From the NCBI GenBank assembly GCA_025056565.1, contig JANWWA010000001.1:283966-347965 (forward strand): 64,000 nt of DNA, in the 5' to 3' direction. This DNA is from Chloroherpetonaceae bacterium. Its GTDB lineage: Bacteria > Bacteroidota > Chlorobiia > Chlorobiales > Thermochlorobacteraceae. Position numbers and translations under genes: made by a program. This document shows, piece after piece, positions 53,428 to 63,617 of this stretch (its first letter is position 1; each line of letters begins with the position of its first letter). The notes beneath the pieces are model-generated. The model saw nothing but the letters and a program-made list of their open reading frames with translations. It was not told the origin of the DNA and ran no database searches.

Positions 53428-54933
53428 ATGCACACTCACATATCGCACAGAGACGCATCCACTGATACGCCGCAGCCCCCGTCTCAGAATCTCTCTTACA
53501 GGCTCTCAGTTCTCGATAGTCTGCTAGTTGGTCTTGGCTTAATTCGCCTTGGCAAGCGTTTTTCGGGCTTTTTAGCGATGAGCGCCACTGCCTTCTTTCT
53601 CTTTCTCATCGCTTACAAGTTTTCTCTTTTCATCGGTGGCTTGGAGTCTTTTGGGCTATCGCTGCTTTTGGCAGTTCTTTCTTGGAAAGATTTTGTGGAC
53701 ACCTTCTCAAGCGACGTGCTCGAATTTTGGGTCGCCTCACTTTACTTAGCGACTGCGCCTATTTTCATTGCAGTTTGGGCACATCGTGCGTCTCGAAAAA
53801 CTGTAGTAGAGCGCACAATGCAACGCAGCGGGCGAAGTCTCTGGCAACTGGCTTGGCGCTCCTTCTGCAAGCGCACCGTTGCACTGGTTGCTCTTGTCAT
53901 TACAGGCGTGCTTTACTCAGTTGCGTTGCTTGCTCCCTTCTTAGCTCCGTATGAGCCTAACGACCAGCAAGATTTCACGGTTACGGCATTCCAGCCCCCT
54001 CTCTCGACGCTGACTGCGCTTCGGCTCAAGGCGCAAAAGACTTTTTCTATCCCCCTGCGAGCAGATTCTACGCTGTCATCACGGCTGACCAACCGACTGA
54101 TTGAGCGCAACTGGTGGCTTCGCTTGCGTGGCGACACCGAGCAAAAACTTTTCGTCACTGACTATCGCCTTGAGGGCGAGACCGTCTTTATTCAGCAAGA
54201 TTTTCGCACGCGCACGTTCCAGCGCCGTGAACTGGCAGACGGCGATTTCGTCATGCGCAAGTTTTATCTGCTCGGCACAGACCAGTATGGACGAGATATT
54301 TTCAGTCGGATTATCTACGGCTCTCGCATCTCGCTCTCCATAGGGTTTCTTGTGGTGTTTATTTCTATCACCATTGGCACTGTGCTGGGTATCACAGCAG
54401 GCTATTTTGGCGGCTTTATTGACAACCTGATTATGCGCACGGTTGATGTGCTCATTGCTTTTCCACGCATCTTTCTCATCTTGATTGTGATTGCACTTTT
54501 CGGCAACTCCATTTTTCTCATCGTGCTTACGATTTCGCTTACAGGCTGGATGAATGTGTCGCGTATTGTGCGCAGCCAAGCGCTTTCGCTGAGGGAGCAA
54601 GATTTTGTGCAGGCTTGTCGTGCGCTGGGTTTTTCTGATGCGCGCATCATTTTTCGTCATCTTGTTCCAAATGCGCTCACGCCTGTTATCGTGGCGGCAA
54701 CGCTTAGCATTGGCAACATCATTCTGGTTGAAGCGGCGCTATCGTTTTTAGGCTTAGGCGTGCAACCGCCAACTCCGAGCTGGGGCAACATCATTAGCGA
54801 AGGGCGTGACAATCTCCTTAGCCACTGGTGGATTTCTACTTTTCCCGGCCTTGCAATTGTGCTGACTGTGGTCTGCTTTAATCTCGTCGGCGATGGGGTG
54901 CGCGATGCTTTAGACCCACGCCAGCGGGATTGA
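53428..54933 (+). CDS. ABC transporter permease, OppC/DppC family
   Basis: 501 residues from the ATG at 53428. It is longer than usual OppC (about 300). The first 130 residues carry two or three additional hydrophobic segments, and a non-conserved 110-residue region follows the helix at about 153-180. The permease core is typical: LGTDQYGRDIFSRIIYGSR, the ABC-loop motif EAALSFLGLGVQPPTPSWG, and DGVRDALDPRQRD at the end. It would form half of a peptide or nickel importer channel. OppA, OppB, OppD and OppF are not adjacent, which is unusual. A 10-residue upstream extension (MLNSIWTHKA) is open. Confidence 0.9.
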   Translation: MHTHISHRDASTDTPQPPSQNLSYRLSVLDSLLVGLGLIRLGKRFSGFLAMSATAFFLFLIAYKFSLFIGGLESFGLSLLLAVLSWKDFVDTFSSDVLEFWVASLYLATAPIFIAVWAHRASRKTVVERTMQRSGRSLWQLAWRSFCKRTVALVALVITGVLYSVALLAPFLAPYEPNDQQDFTVTAFQPPLSTLTALRLKAQKTFSIPLRADSTLSSRLTNRLIERNWWLRLRGDTEQKLFVTDYRLEGETVFIQQDFRTRTFQRRELADGDFVMRKFYLLGTDQYGRDIFSRIIYGSRISLSIGFLVVFISITIGTVLGITAGYFGGFIDNLIMRTVDVLIAFPRIFLILIVIALFGNSIFLIVLTISLTGWMNVSRIVRSQALSLREQDFVQACRALGFSDARIIFRHLVPNALTPVIVAATLSIGNIILVEAALSFLGLGVQPPTPSWGNIISEGRDNLLSHWWISTFPGLAIVLTVVCFNLVGDGVRDALDPRQRD

Positions 54934-54973
54934 CAGCTGCTCATCATCACTCTCTGGAGGTCATGACTATCCG

Positions 54974-55133
54974 ATGAGCTACAAACTGGCGCTATCAAGC
55001 AAAGAAAGTGCGCGTGTTTTTCTTTGAGAAGCGGCTTGACACCTACGCCCTATGGGAGTTTGGGTTTAGTGATCCGATGGACTACAACAGCATTATGCTT
55101 TTGCAGCGCGCAAGGTTTGAGATACAAAGTTAG
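54974..55133 (+). pseudogene. Possible frameshifted short gene remnant
   Basis: Two frames join near 55014. The first begins MSYKLALSSKESARVF; the second continues FFEKRLDTYALWEFGFSDP and ends at a TAG at 55131-55133. The second piece has a protein-like look, with aromatic and charged residues well spread. I know no matching family. It may be the tail of a decayed gene or chance. Confidence 0.25.
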
Positions 55134-55182
55134 CCTACTCGTACAAGAAAACCGCAGTATGCCCAGTCCTGACAGCGGTTTG

Positions 55183-56064
55183 CTACTTCACTTTCTCTGC
55201 GAAGAGAATAGCTCGTGGCGACTGAGCGGCATCAAACGGGGAGCCGTCGTAGTTACCCAAAATCTCACGAACTTTGAATCCTGCTTGCGTGAGCATCTCT
55301 GCCAGCTCGGTTGCTGTGTAGAGCCGCACGGACTCCGTAAAGCGCTTAAGATTGCCGTTTTCAGACACCGTTACGGTTTTCTTAATTCTATCGCCGACGA
55401 TTTTTCGCTCCTCGCAAATCAGCATGCCGTCCACAACGCGCTGTGTTAGGGGCTTGTAACTTTGGCGCACTTTCTCGGCATTGAAAAAGTCCAGCACATA
55501 GATGCCGCCTTGTCTCAGCGCCCGCCTCACATTCTGCACGACACGCCGGTCGTCTTCTGAGTTGTCGAAGTAACCAAAGCTCGTAAAAAGCTGCACCACA
55601 AGGTCATACTCCTCCTCAGCTGTCAGCGCCCGCATATCTTGTTGCAAGAAGGTGAGCCTGACGCTGTGTTTTTCTGCCACACGCTTAGCTTCCTGCAGCA
55701 TAAAGCTTGATAGGTCACTGGCTACTACATCGCACCCTCTTTCGGCAAAGGCCACAGCGTGCCGCCCTGCTCCGCAAGCAATATCCAGGACCTTCGGCTT
55801 CGGCTGCGTTTCTTTCAGTCCCGTGCGGCGCAGAATCATCTCGACCGTTTCTTCCGCTTCCTTAAAATTCCGATGCTCGTACAGCTTGAGATATATCGGG
55901 CTACTAAACCAAGCGCTAAACCACTCATAGCTCAGCGTCTCAGGACTGGGCTGCGCTTCGGCAAGAAAATTTTGTGCTGCAGAAGCTTGGTTTTTTGACA
56001 CTTGCCCTTCAATGTGTGTTTCTTTGGAAGTGTTTAGCTCAGTTGTTTCGGGAAAAGTTTGCAT
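55183..56064 (-). CDS. SAM-dependent methyltransferase, class I
   Basis: 293 residues. The SAM-binding segment is VLDIACGAGRHAVAFAERG, followed by VVASDLSSFML, LQQDMRALTAEEEYDLVVQ and GGIYVLDFFN. Length and the C-terminal region (RLYTATELAEMLTQAGFKV) match small-molecule methyltransferases of the Methyltransf_25 group. The first 45 residues are hydrophilic and probably disordered. Target unknown. It is 90 bases downstream of the TonB receptor on the same strand, so a shared transcript is possible. Confidence 0.88.
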   Translation of the reverse strand: MQTFPETTELNTSKETHIEGQVSKNQASAAQNFLAEAQPSPETLSYEWFSAWFSSPIYLKLYEHRNFKEAEETVEMILRRTGLKETQPKPKVLDIACGAGRHAVAFAERGCDVVASDLSSFMLQEAKRVAEKHSVRLTFLQQDMRALTAEEEYDLVVQLFTSFGYFDNSEDDRRVVQNVRRALRQGGIYVLDFFNAEKVRQSYKPLTQRVVDGMLICEERKIVGDRIKKTVTVSENGNLKRFTESVRLYTATELAEMLTQAGFKVREILGNYDGSPFDAAQSPRAILFAEKVK

Positions 56065-56154
56065 TTGTTCAAAAAAAGTTTGAACGCCTAACTGCTACGA
56101 CCAGCCACTTTGTTCCCGACACAACGAAACTGTCCTACGCAAGTTGCAGCACCG

Positions 56155-58737
56155 CTAAAATGCGGCGCTGATACCCAAAGTCGGCACGATGGGCAACATT
56201 CCGTTGACATAGCGGATTACGCTTGGCACTTGACCTACTGGCACGTCCCACTCCACATCGTGGTTGTATCCAATCACATTGGTGCGGTTGTAGAGGTTAA
56301 TGATATCGAGATAGAAATCCCAGCGTGCGCCCCAGAACTCCGTATGTGCTGTCAGTCGTACATCTAAACGATGATATTCAGGCAAGCGTGCAGCGTTGAT
56401 ATTTTCTTCGCCCCCGAAATCCAGCGAGAACATTGTTCGCCCGAAGAGCGGATCTTCTTGCACGACATACTGCCCATTTGGGTTGCGAATGATGCGTGGC
56501 TGCAAGCCAATTGCCAGCGTAATAGGGAATCCACTGCCGTAACGCCAGCGCACCGCCAAATCAAGCCAGTCATTGAATTTGTAGCTACCGACAATGTTTA
56601 TCGTGTGTCGCTGATCGAAGTTGAAAGGAATCGTTAGTCCATCACGGTAGCGGTTAGCAAACGCTAATGCATAGCTGAACCAGCCGCTAAATCGGTCTTG
56701 CGACGACACAAGGCGCTTTTCGAGCAATAGTTCCACACCATATGCTTCACCGCGTCCATCATTTACAGGGATTGCCGAGAGCACTTTGCGTCGCTCTGGC
56801 GTAGGCGTTGACCAGTTGCGTACATTGTAAGCATCGCCACCCAAGAAGCGAGATGTATAGACCAGTTGCTCTTCTTTACGCTGCACAATAAGGTCATCAA
56901 AGAGCTTGTAGTAGGCTTCGGCTTTAAAGAGCCACTTGTCATCGAGCCATCGGTCAACGCCTAAGACAAAATGCATTGCGCGCTCTGCACGAAGGGAGCG
57001 AATATGCTCAGGGTCGCGTAGGTCAATAAATTGCTGCTGGTCAATGAGCTTTTCATAGCCGGGCGATTGCACATAGATGCCCCATGCGCCGCGCAATGTG
57101 GTGCTTTCATCAAACGCAAACGAGAAATTTAGTCGTGGCGACAGGTAGAGCTTTTCAATAATTTGGTAGTAATCTACTCGCACACCGGGCTGAACAAAGA
57201 GCTTGCTGTCGACCACTTCAAAGCGGTTTTGCAGGTAGAAGTTGGCTCGAAGGTAGGACTGCTGCTGGCTTACGGTTGTGTCAAGTGGCAAGGCCCCCAC
57301 TCTGCCAGAGGCTTGTGCAGCCAGAAAACCTGCCCGCAATTGTTCATTCGGTCGGAGATAGAAGAAAATAGATGTTGTCATAATGTCCACGCCTGCACCG
57401 ACCTCCAATAGGTTTTCTCCCCACCTTAGAGACACATCTTCCCTAAAATTCCATTTCTCAAAGCCAAAAGCATTTTCTGACTGCAAGGTTGCAGCTGCCA
57501 ACTGCAACACAGCCAGCGGGTTAGCTTGCAGGGCACTGTCGAGCTTATCTTGCGGATAGTTCAGGCGGTCAACGAAATTGCCTGCAAACCGTGACGACCC
57601 ACCGTTTTTATACCAAGACACAGTGAGCTTACTTAGCGTGTTTGCATTCGGACGAAAGTGCCACGACAGCCCTGCTACATCGTTGCTGGTTATGTTGCCT
57701 ACGTTGAGGCTATCAGGTTGGTCTTGATTGCGCGCTGCGCTGATTACATCAATGCCATCACGCCCTAAAATGCCTGTAAATTGCAGTCGATGTTGTGGCG
57801 CCAGTTGACATGCCAAGCGAAGTTGCACATCGGCAAAGTTAGGGAACGCTGTATTGCCCTCTACCAAGCGTGCGCTCCGCAAAATTGGACCGACAATAAG
57901 GTCGTAGTAGGTGCGGCGTGCAGACAATAGCCACGACCCTTCTACGCCAAATGGTACTTTGCCTTCCGCCACCACATTTGCATCGGTGATATTTGCGTTG
58001 ATTTGCGCTGTAAAAAATCGGTCGCGAATGCCATCACGGTTGCTCACGTCCAGCACTGCTGACAGCCTATCACCATACTTCGCAGGAAACCCACCTGTGA
58101 TGAGGCTAATGTCTGCAATCGTCTCTGGGTTGAACATACTAATTGTGCCGTAGAGTCGATACGGGTTGAAGACTTCAATATCATCCACCAGCATCAAGTT
58201 CTGGTCGGGTCCAGAGCCACGAATGTAGAGCTGTGATGAAAAATCATTGGCAGCCAGTACGCCCGGAACCGCTTGCAGCCCACGCAACACATCTTCCACA
58301 CCACCCGCTAAGTTTTTCACCTGTTTAGGCTCGAGCTTGTAGAGACTGGTGCGCACATCTTCTTTTGGCTGGCGGTAGTTTTCAGCCGTTACTTCAATTT
58401 CGCTTGTCTCCACGCTGCCCTCTACCATTTCCAACACCAGCCAGAGGGTTTTGCCTTCCTCCACTACAATCGTGCGCGACAGGGACTTATAGCCTACAAA
58501 ACTGGCTTTGAGCACATATTCGCCAGCTGGGACATTCTCAATGCGGAATCGACCATCGGTTTTGGTGATGGCGCCGAATGCCGTGCCTTCAAGGCGAATC
58601 ACGACACCTACCAATGGCTCCTTACTTGTCGCATCTACCACTTTCCCACTAATTGTGCCCGACGCCAGCACAGCAGTATGAAGACTCGAGAACCACGCAA
58701 GCAGCAGGGAGAGCTTTACTACCTTTCTCGGATTCAT
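56155..58737 (-). CDS. TonB-dependent receptor with carboxypeptidase-regulatory-like front domain
   Basis: 860 residues from the ATG at 58737. After the signal peptide comes a carboxypeptidase-regulatory-like domain (TISGKVVDATSKEPLVGVVI ... YVLKASFVGYKSL, about residues 30-110), then a plug (VEDVLRGLQAVPGVL, SQLYIRGSGPDQNLMLVDD), then a long beta-barrel ending in an aromatic Phe (LGISAAF). This is the layout of CirA/SusC-related receptors of Bacteroidota and Chlorobiota. The ligand is not predicted. No SusD-like partner is next to it, so a glycan role is less likely. Alternative starts are ATGs at 58752 and 58776. Confidence 0.92.
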   Translation of the reverse strand: MNPRKVVKLSLLLAWFSSLHTAVLASGTISGKVVDATSKEPLVGVVIRLEGTAFGAITKTDGRFRIENVPAGEYVLKASFVGYKSLSRTIVVEEGKTLWLVLEMVEGSVETSEIEVTAENYRQPKEDVRTSLYKLEPKQVKNLAGGVEDVLRGLQAVPGVLAANDFSSQLYIRGSGPDQNLMLVDDIEVFNPYRLYGTISMFNPETIADISLITGGFPAKYGDRLSAVLDVSNRDGIRDRFFTAQINANITDANVVAEGKVPFGVEGSWLLSARRTYYDLIVGPILRSARLVEGNTAFPNFADVQLRLACQLAPQHRLQFTGILGRDGIDVISAARNQDQPDSLNVGNITSNDVAGLSWHFRPNANTLSKLTVSWYKNGGSSRFAGNFVDRLNYPQDKLDSALQANPLAVLQLAAATLQSENAFGFEKWNFREDVSLRWGENLLEVGAGVDIMTTSIFFYLRPNEQLRAGFLAAQASGRVGALPLDTTVSQQQSYLRANFYLQNRFEVVDSKLFVQPGVRVDYYQIIEKLYLSPRLNFSFAFDESTTLRGAWGIYVQSPGYEKLIDQQQFIDLRDPEHIRSLRAERAMHFVLGVDRWLDDKWLFKAEAYYKLFDDLIVQRKEEQLVYTSRFLGGDAYNVRNWSTPTPERRKVLSAIPVNDGRGEAYGVELLLEKRLVSSQDRFSGWFSYALAFANRYRDGLTIPFNFDQRHTINIVGSYKFNDWLDLAVRWRYGSGFPITLAIGLQPRIIRNPNGQYVVQEDPLFGRTMFSLDFGGEENINAARLPEYHRLDVRLTAHTEFWGARWDFYLDIINLYNRTNVIGYNHDVEWDVPVGQVPSVIRYVNGMLPIVPTLGISAAF

Positions 58738-58909
58738 CTTCAGAGAGAGCATTTTCAGACGCAATTCCTGCACCAAATTACCGATACCCTAACTTGGGGC
58801 AAACTTTTTCCAGCTGCCAAAACATTCTGTGCTCACCAGAAATTCCACACCCGACGTTACACCGTAACTGCCACAACTTCAGTCTTTTTTGTCTACTTTC
58901 CAGAGAGAT

Positions 58910-61042
58910 TTAAGCTGTATCACGGCGACCCAAAATACTTTCTGCAAGGAGCCCGATTGCAGCCAGCGCCAAGAGAATTTTCCAAATGCCAAAACCGTAG
59001 CGTGAGTTTTGTAGCATTGAATCCACTTCTTCGAGCCGCTCTGCAACACTGGTGAAGAAAAAATTTCTCTTTTCGAGAGCCACTAAATTCGCAAAGCGGT
59101 AAATCATGTCAGGCGAAAGCGTTTGCACATCGGATTCTGATGTAGCGATGTTGAATGCCAGTTTCATTACCAGCACCGTATCCAACCCCTTACGCGAGAA
59201 GACTTCGTAGATACCCACTTCATTGAAGACGCTGGGCTCCAGCAACAAGCGACTTTCACTATGGCGACGATTCAGTGACGCAAAGAAGAATTTGCCACTT
59301 GGCTTCCGCACCAGCGCCTCCTCACCTGCAAGCACTGGCACGCTCACTTCACTTAGCTCTCCGCAGGTGAATTGGTAGTTTCGGCTATGCGCCTTGGCAC
59401 TCGAGTAAAGTGCTGCGCGAAACATCAGCGGAGCAAACAAAGGCTGCAGCACCAGTGAAGTGTGCTCAGGTTTTGGCAATGCTGCAAACAGCAGTACTAA
59501 ACCAGACTGGTAGCGTGTAACCGTGAGAAACGCCTTGCCTGTCGCAGAACGCATTACCGCCTCACTTTGCCCCGTGGGAAGAATTTCCGCTGCGGCGTAG
59601 AGTAAGAACGGCTCTTCTATTGCTGCACTTTGGGCTTTACGGCGTGAGATGTCACTTTGGAACACTCCTTCAAACAGAGGGTGTCGGTAGTCAATCTGCT
59701 CAATAGAAAGTGGTGCTGCCTGTGACACGCTTGGCATTGGAATCAGTTGTCCTGCGTTCATTGGAGTCAGCACTGCATTCAGCGCCCCAAACTCAGGGCT
59801 TTCTGGGCGTGCAAATACTACCAGTCCCCCACCTTGCTGCACAAATTGCTGAATGCGGGCTACGGCTGAGCTTGAGACGGTGCCAATGCCACAGAGCATC
59901 AGCACATCGAACTTGGAGAAGTCTTGGGCATCTAAGGCGGGCTCTGGCACAAGCGTTAGCTCAAAAAAATCTTTGTTCTGCAAACTCTCCAGCGCCAAGC
60001 GCAAAAATCTTGCGTCCGCTTCGTTCCGATAGGCAATCAGCACTCGCAGCTTTTCAGGCACGAAAAATGTAAAGTAGCGATGATTGTCGGCCTCGAGTGC
60101 GTCGTTTTCTATTCTTAATTCTCCTGACAAAAATCCTTGCTGAGTTGGGGTTGCCGTCAGCACCGCTGAAGTCGAGCGATTAGCGGGTAACTCTACAGCA
60201 GTTTCTGCTGAGAGTTTGCCTGCCAGCCAAAGTGAGACGCTTTCTGTCTGGCTAGATGATACACCAAACTGCTGCAGCGTGGCTTCAACGCGCACAGGCT
60301 TATTTGGCTCAAGAATCTTTGTGAGCAGCTCTGCATTTGTCAGCGCCGCATTTTGCTTTCGACTTGCTGCCACACTCACCGCATAGAGCTTGAAATCAAA
60401 ATTGTATTGATACTGGCGAGAAGAATCTCGGCGCAGAAAATCGCTTGGTTGAAAGTCAGAGATAACATACACCTCTCGATTAAAGTGCTGGCTTGTTGCT
60501 AAGGCAGACATAGCGTGCAGGAGACTTTCCTCTGCTGAGAAAGGCAGCGCAGATAGCTCAGCTGTGGCAATTTGGCGCTTTGCTTCTGAGAGAGCCAGTC
60601 GCTCAGGCTTGGTATGATGACCGATGGAGAGGAAAATCTCGTCTTGCTCAGAAAAGTGCTCTAAAATTTTCAATGCTGCCGCTCGCGCTTGTTTCCACTG
60701 GTCACCTCCGCGTGGGTCGCTATATCCCATAGACGGGGAATTATCCAGCACAATCACGGCGCTGGTTTTGGTATGTGTTCCGAAGCTCGAGCCTGCTAAA
60801 TAGCCCGGCACAATCGGCTTTGAGAAAGATGACACCAAGAAAAAAACCACAAGGCTACGAATTAATAGCAATAGCCACTGACGCACTTTGAAGCGCTGCA
60901 ATGCACTTTGCTCGAGCTGACGCAGTAGCACAAGCGAGCTAAACTCGAGCTGCGTGCGTCGCCGCAGGTTGAGCAGGTGGAGCAAAATTGGCAAGCTGGC
61001 TGCCAGCAGCCCGAAAAGCATTGCTGGATTGAGGAAGATCAT
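58910..61042 (-). CDS. BatA/VWA-domain membrane protein
   Basis: 710 residues. It begins with the BatA N-terminal double helix: MIFLNPAMLFGLLAASLPIL, LLNLRRRTQLEFSSLVLL and a second helix at about residues 57-72. A von Willebrand A domain follows with MIDAS-like DNSPSMGYSD (Asp-x-Ser-x-Ser, about residues 99-108) and VISDFQPSDFL. A long extracytoplasmic part leads to a last helix near 690-705. Such proteins are common in the phylum and are thought to be envelope or aerotolerance-related. No MoxR ATPase or DUF58 gene is next to it. Confidence 0.88.
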   Translation of the reverse strand: MIFLNPAMLFGLLAASLPILLHLLNLRRRTQLEFSSLVLLRQLEQSALQRFKVRQWLLLLIRSLVVFFLVSSFSKPIVPGYLAGSSFGTHTKTSAVIVLDNSPSMGYSDPRGGDQWKQARAAALKILEHFSEQDEIFLSIGHHTKPERLALSEAKRQIATAELSALPFSAEESLLHAMSALATSQHFNREVYVISDFQPSDFLRRDSSRQYQYNFDFKLYAVSVAASRKQNAALTNAELLTKILEPNKPVRVEATLQQFGVSSSQTESVSLWLAGKLSAETAVELPANRSTSAVLTATPTQQGFLSGELRIENDALEADNHRYFTFFVPEKLRVLIAYRNEADARFLRLALESLQNKDFFELTLVPEPALDAQDFSKFDVLMLCGIGTVSSSAVARIQQFVQQGGGLVVFARPESPEFGALNAVLTPMNAGQLIPMPSVSQAAPLSIEQIDYRHPLFEGVFQSDISRRKAQSAAIEEPFLLYAAAEILPTGQSEAVMRSATGKAFLTVTRYQSGLVLLFAALPKPEHTSLVLQPLFAPLMFRAALYSSAKAHSRNYQFTCGELSEVSVPVLAGEEALVRKPSGKFFFASLNRRHSESRLLLEPSVFNEVGIYEVFSRKGLDTVLVMKLAFNIATSESDVQTLSPDMIYRFANLVALEKRNFFFTSVAERLEEVDSMLQNSRYGFGIWKILLALAAIGLLAESILGRRDTA

Positions 61043-61128
61043 ACTGGCTCAATGCAAAATTGCGGACTTTTGCTGCACACACTCTGCTGCCACATATCCC
61101 AGTTACTTTTTTGAATTGGCTGCCGCTC

Positions 61129-62358
61129 TTAGACTTCACTTTCTGCGTGTGCATAAGCTGCCCGAAACATTGCTTCATACTCCGGTGAGAGCACGATACC
61201 GCGTCGCTTCATGACAATGCGCGCCACTTCTAAGGCTTTTTCCAAATCATACCGCACAAACCCTTCAGCACCCCCCCACTGAAATGAACCGATTGTTTTG
61301 GGCGGAAAGCCTGCACCAAAAATGTTCGAACTCATCCCCACCACTGTGCCCGTATTGAACATCGTGTTAATGCCTGACTTGGAATGCTCACCCATAATTA
61401 GCCCAAGAAATTGCATCTTGGTATCTATCTCCTTGCCATTTACTTTCATTCGAATGGTGCTGTAGTTGTTTTTGAGGTCGGAGGTGTTGGTGTCAGCGCC
61501 CAAGTTGCACCAGCTCGAAATGTAGGAATGTCCTAAGAAACCCTCGTGCTGCTTATTGGCGTAGCGCTCTACGATGCTCCCTTCAATTTCGCCGCCTACT
61601 TTGGCATACGCACCGACATAGACATAGTCGTAAATTTTTGCACCGATTTTGACCGTTGCGCCCTTACCTACATAGACGTAATTCATCAGCACAGCGTTAG
61701 GCAACACTTTGGCATCAGGCGCTACATACACATAGCCGTCGGTGGCATCTAAGACGGCTCCTGCACGAATCTCAGCGCCTTCTCCTACAAAAATGCGCGC
61801 TTCATTGACAAGGCATGCACGCGGATGCACCGTGCCACGAATCGTGCCAAAGTCCTCGCATAGCACAGCTTCTCGGCGAAATTCTTCAGGGTGCAGGCGC
61901 ACCAAGTCCCACATAAATGCCACATAGCGGCAGTCTACCTGCGAGCTTGGAAATCTCTCTGCAATCACCTTCGCCTCAATGAGATCGGGCAGGCCGTCTG
62001 GGAAAATCTCGCTTGCTTTGCCACGAAATGCTACCAGCTGCCCACCGTTGAAATAGGCTTTACCATGCTCAAACACACCACTCAGCACTTTTTGCGCAAA
62101 GACACGGTCACAAATCACCCTGCCGTTGATGAACAGCGTATCGTCTTCAAACTGGTTAATGGCGCGCTCTGGGAACACCGTGCGCCAATACGGCACCAGT
62201 TGCCTACGCATTTGCAGACTAAGTGGCATAGAGGGCAGCGCGTGTTCAAATTTTTCACGCAAGGTGCGCATTCCAAGCGTGAGTTCATAAATTGGCTTTA
62301 GATGCAAAAGTGGCTGAAACTTCAGCACGGCTTCGTCTTCAAAAAGCACAAGGTGCAT
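61129..62358 (-). CDS. GlmU-like sugar nucleotidyltransferase family protein
   Basis: 409 residues from the ATG at 62358. MHLVLFEDEAVLKFQPLLHL at the start and RTLREKFE replace the usual GxGTRM loop. The C-terminal two thirds is a left-handed beta-helix of hexapeptide repeats (YVYVGKGATVKIGAKIYDYV quoted in part: VYVGKGATVKIG; also VYVGAYAKVGGEIEGS). This family is common in Bacteroidota and Chlorobiota and annotated as putative sugar nucleotidyltransferase. It may use an acyl or nucleotidyl donor. Longer in-frame extension to 62541 has no family likeness. Confidence 0.85.
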   Translation of the reverse strand: MHLVLFEDEAVLKFQPLLHLKPIYELTLGMRTLREKFEHALPSMPLSLQMRRQLVPYWRTVFPERAINQFEDDTLFINGRVICDRVFAQKVLSGVFEHGKAYFNGGQLVAFRGKASEIFPDGLPDLIEAKVIAERFPSSQVDCRYVAFMWDLVRLHPEEFRREAVLCEDFGTIRGTVHPRACLVNEARIFVGEGAEIRAGAVLDATDGYVYVAPDAKVLPNAVLMNYVYVGKGATVKIGAKIYDYVYVGAYAKVGGEIEGSIVERYANKQHEGFLGHSYISSWCNLGADTNTSDLKNNYSTIRMKVNGKEIDTKMQFLGLIMGEHSKSGINTMFNTGTVVGMSSNIFGAGFPPKTIGSFQWGGAEGFVRYDLEKALEVARIVMKRRGIVLSPEYEAMFRAAYAHAESEV

Positions 62359-62618
62359 AGTTGCGATTTTATGTGCTGCCAAAATAGAGAAGGAATAAGG
62401 TGCCTTGCAAGGCGCTTTTCCATTTTGTCCTGCATCACGTGCACAGTTGAGGGCAGCGGCGAGAACTGAGAAGCCGAAGCAAGTTGCTTTGTATTCTCGC
62501 CTCTGTAGGCAGACGGCTTGTCTGAGCACCCTACTCCACATTGTGTGATTCGCACAACCTTGCGCAACTTATGCCTCCTGACCCATCAAAAGTAGCGGTG
62601 TAGTCGGCAGAAATCACC

Positions 62619-63617
62619 TTAGGCGACCGCTATTACATTCAGCGATTGTGGCACTACCTGCACACTTACCGTTCCAGAGACTTGCTCAAAGACTTCACCA
62701 TCCAAGTGCATTGACTCAGGTCGCAAAAGATGAATATCCGCCGCTTTAACTTTGGTATAAATTACTTGCGAGGTGTAGATATGCTTGCCACGCAGAAAGG
62801 CATACACCCATTTCGGAAGTTGCCATATCGGAAATTCTTTCAAGATACAGATGTCCAGCCAGCCGTCGTTCATTTCTGCCTCAGGTGCAATCCAGAATTT
62901 GCCACCTTCCCGCTTGCCATTGCCAATCATAATTGAAAAGACTTGTTCGTAGCAGGTTTGTTGCCCTGTCGGCGTAGTTAGTTCAATCGTCATTGGTGCT
63001 GCACGATGGGTTCTGCCAACCCACCATAGCGCGTAGAGGTAGATAAGGTCGCCGCGCAGGTATCGTACTGATTTAGCCACACGAGCAATCTCGCCCGTAA
63101 AGCCAATGCCCATTGAGTTTAGAAATGCACGTTGGTACTTGCCTCTCTGACTTTGAAACAGCACAGCACCTGTATCAATTGTCTGCACACGTTGGTTTAG
63201 CACTTTTCTTACAGCATTGTCCAGTGGCAGTCGTCTTGGGGCGGTATTGCCCGAAAGGTTGCTATAAAAATCATTTCCTGACCCCAGTGGAATGCAGCCT
63301 AATGGGGTCTCAGAGTAGATGAGCGATTGTGCCACTTCGTTGAAAGTGCCATCGCCACCACAGGCTACTACAACTTCTACTTTTCTGCGTGCCGCTTCTG
63401 CAAACGCTGTTGCATCATTAGGTTGTGTCGTCAGCTGAATGACCGTATCAATCTGATTGGCTTTCAGCACCGCCTGCAATGGCTTGACCCATCGTCTCGC
63501 TTTACCACGATTGGCAGCAGGGTTAAAAATAAACCAGTATCGCTGATGCAGTGGCTCAGGTGTTGTCTGTGGCAGCGGCGACTTCTCCAGAGCCAGATTT
63601 GCTTGACTGTAGCTCAT
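62619..63617 (-). CDS. Diacylglycerol kinase-like lipid kinase (YegS/DgkB family)
   Basis: 332 residues. YWFIFNPAANRGKARRW near the N-terminus, the catalytic-site motif CGGDGTFNEVAQSL at about residues 86-99, and PLGSGNDFYSNLS follow the family order. SMHLDGEVF is the C-terminal mark. It phosphorylates diacylglycerol or a related lipid using ATP, supporting phospholipid turnover. The first 25 residues are low-complexity and may not be needed. Followed by 260 bases without a recognisable gene before the GlmU-like gene. Confidence 0.93.
   Translation of the reverse strand: MSYSQANLALEKSPLPQTTPEPLHQRYWFIFNPAANRGKARRWVKPLQAVLKANQIDTVIQLTTQPNDATAFAEAARRKVEVVVACGGDGTFNEVAQSLIYSETPLGCIPLGSGNDFYSNLSGNTAPRRLPLDNAVRKVLNQRVQTIDTGAVLFQSQRGKYQRAFLNSMGIGFTGEIARVAKSVRYLRGDLIYLYALWWVGRTHRAAPMTIELTTPTGQQTCYEQVFSIMIGNGKREGGKFWIAPEAEMNDGWLDICILKEFPIWQLPKWVYAFLRGKHIYTSQVIYTKVKAADIHLLRPESMHLDGEVFEQVSGTVSVQVVPQSLNVIAVA

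Noticed and set aside
56148-56169. Hairpin at the stop of the second TonB receptor
   Set aside because: One mismatch and no T-run; it overlaps coding sequence and is not a clear terminator.
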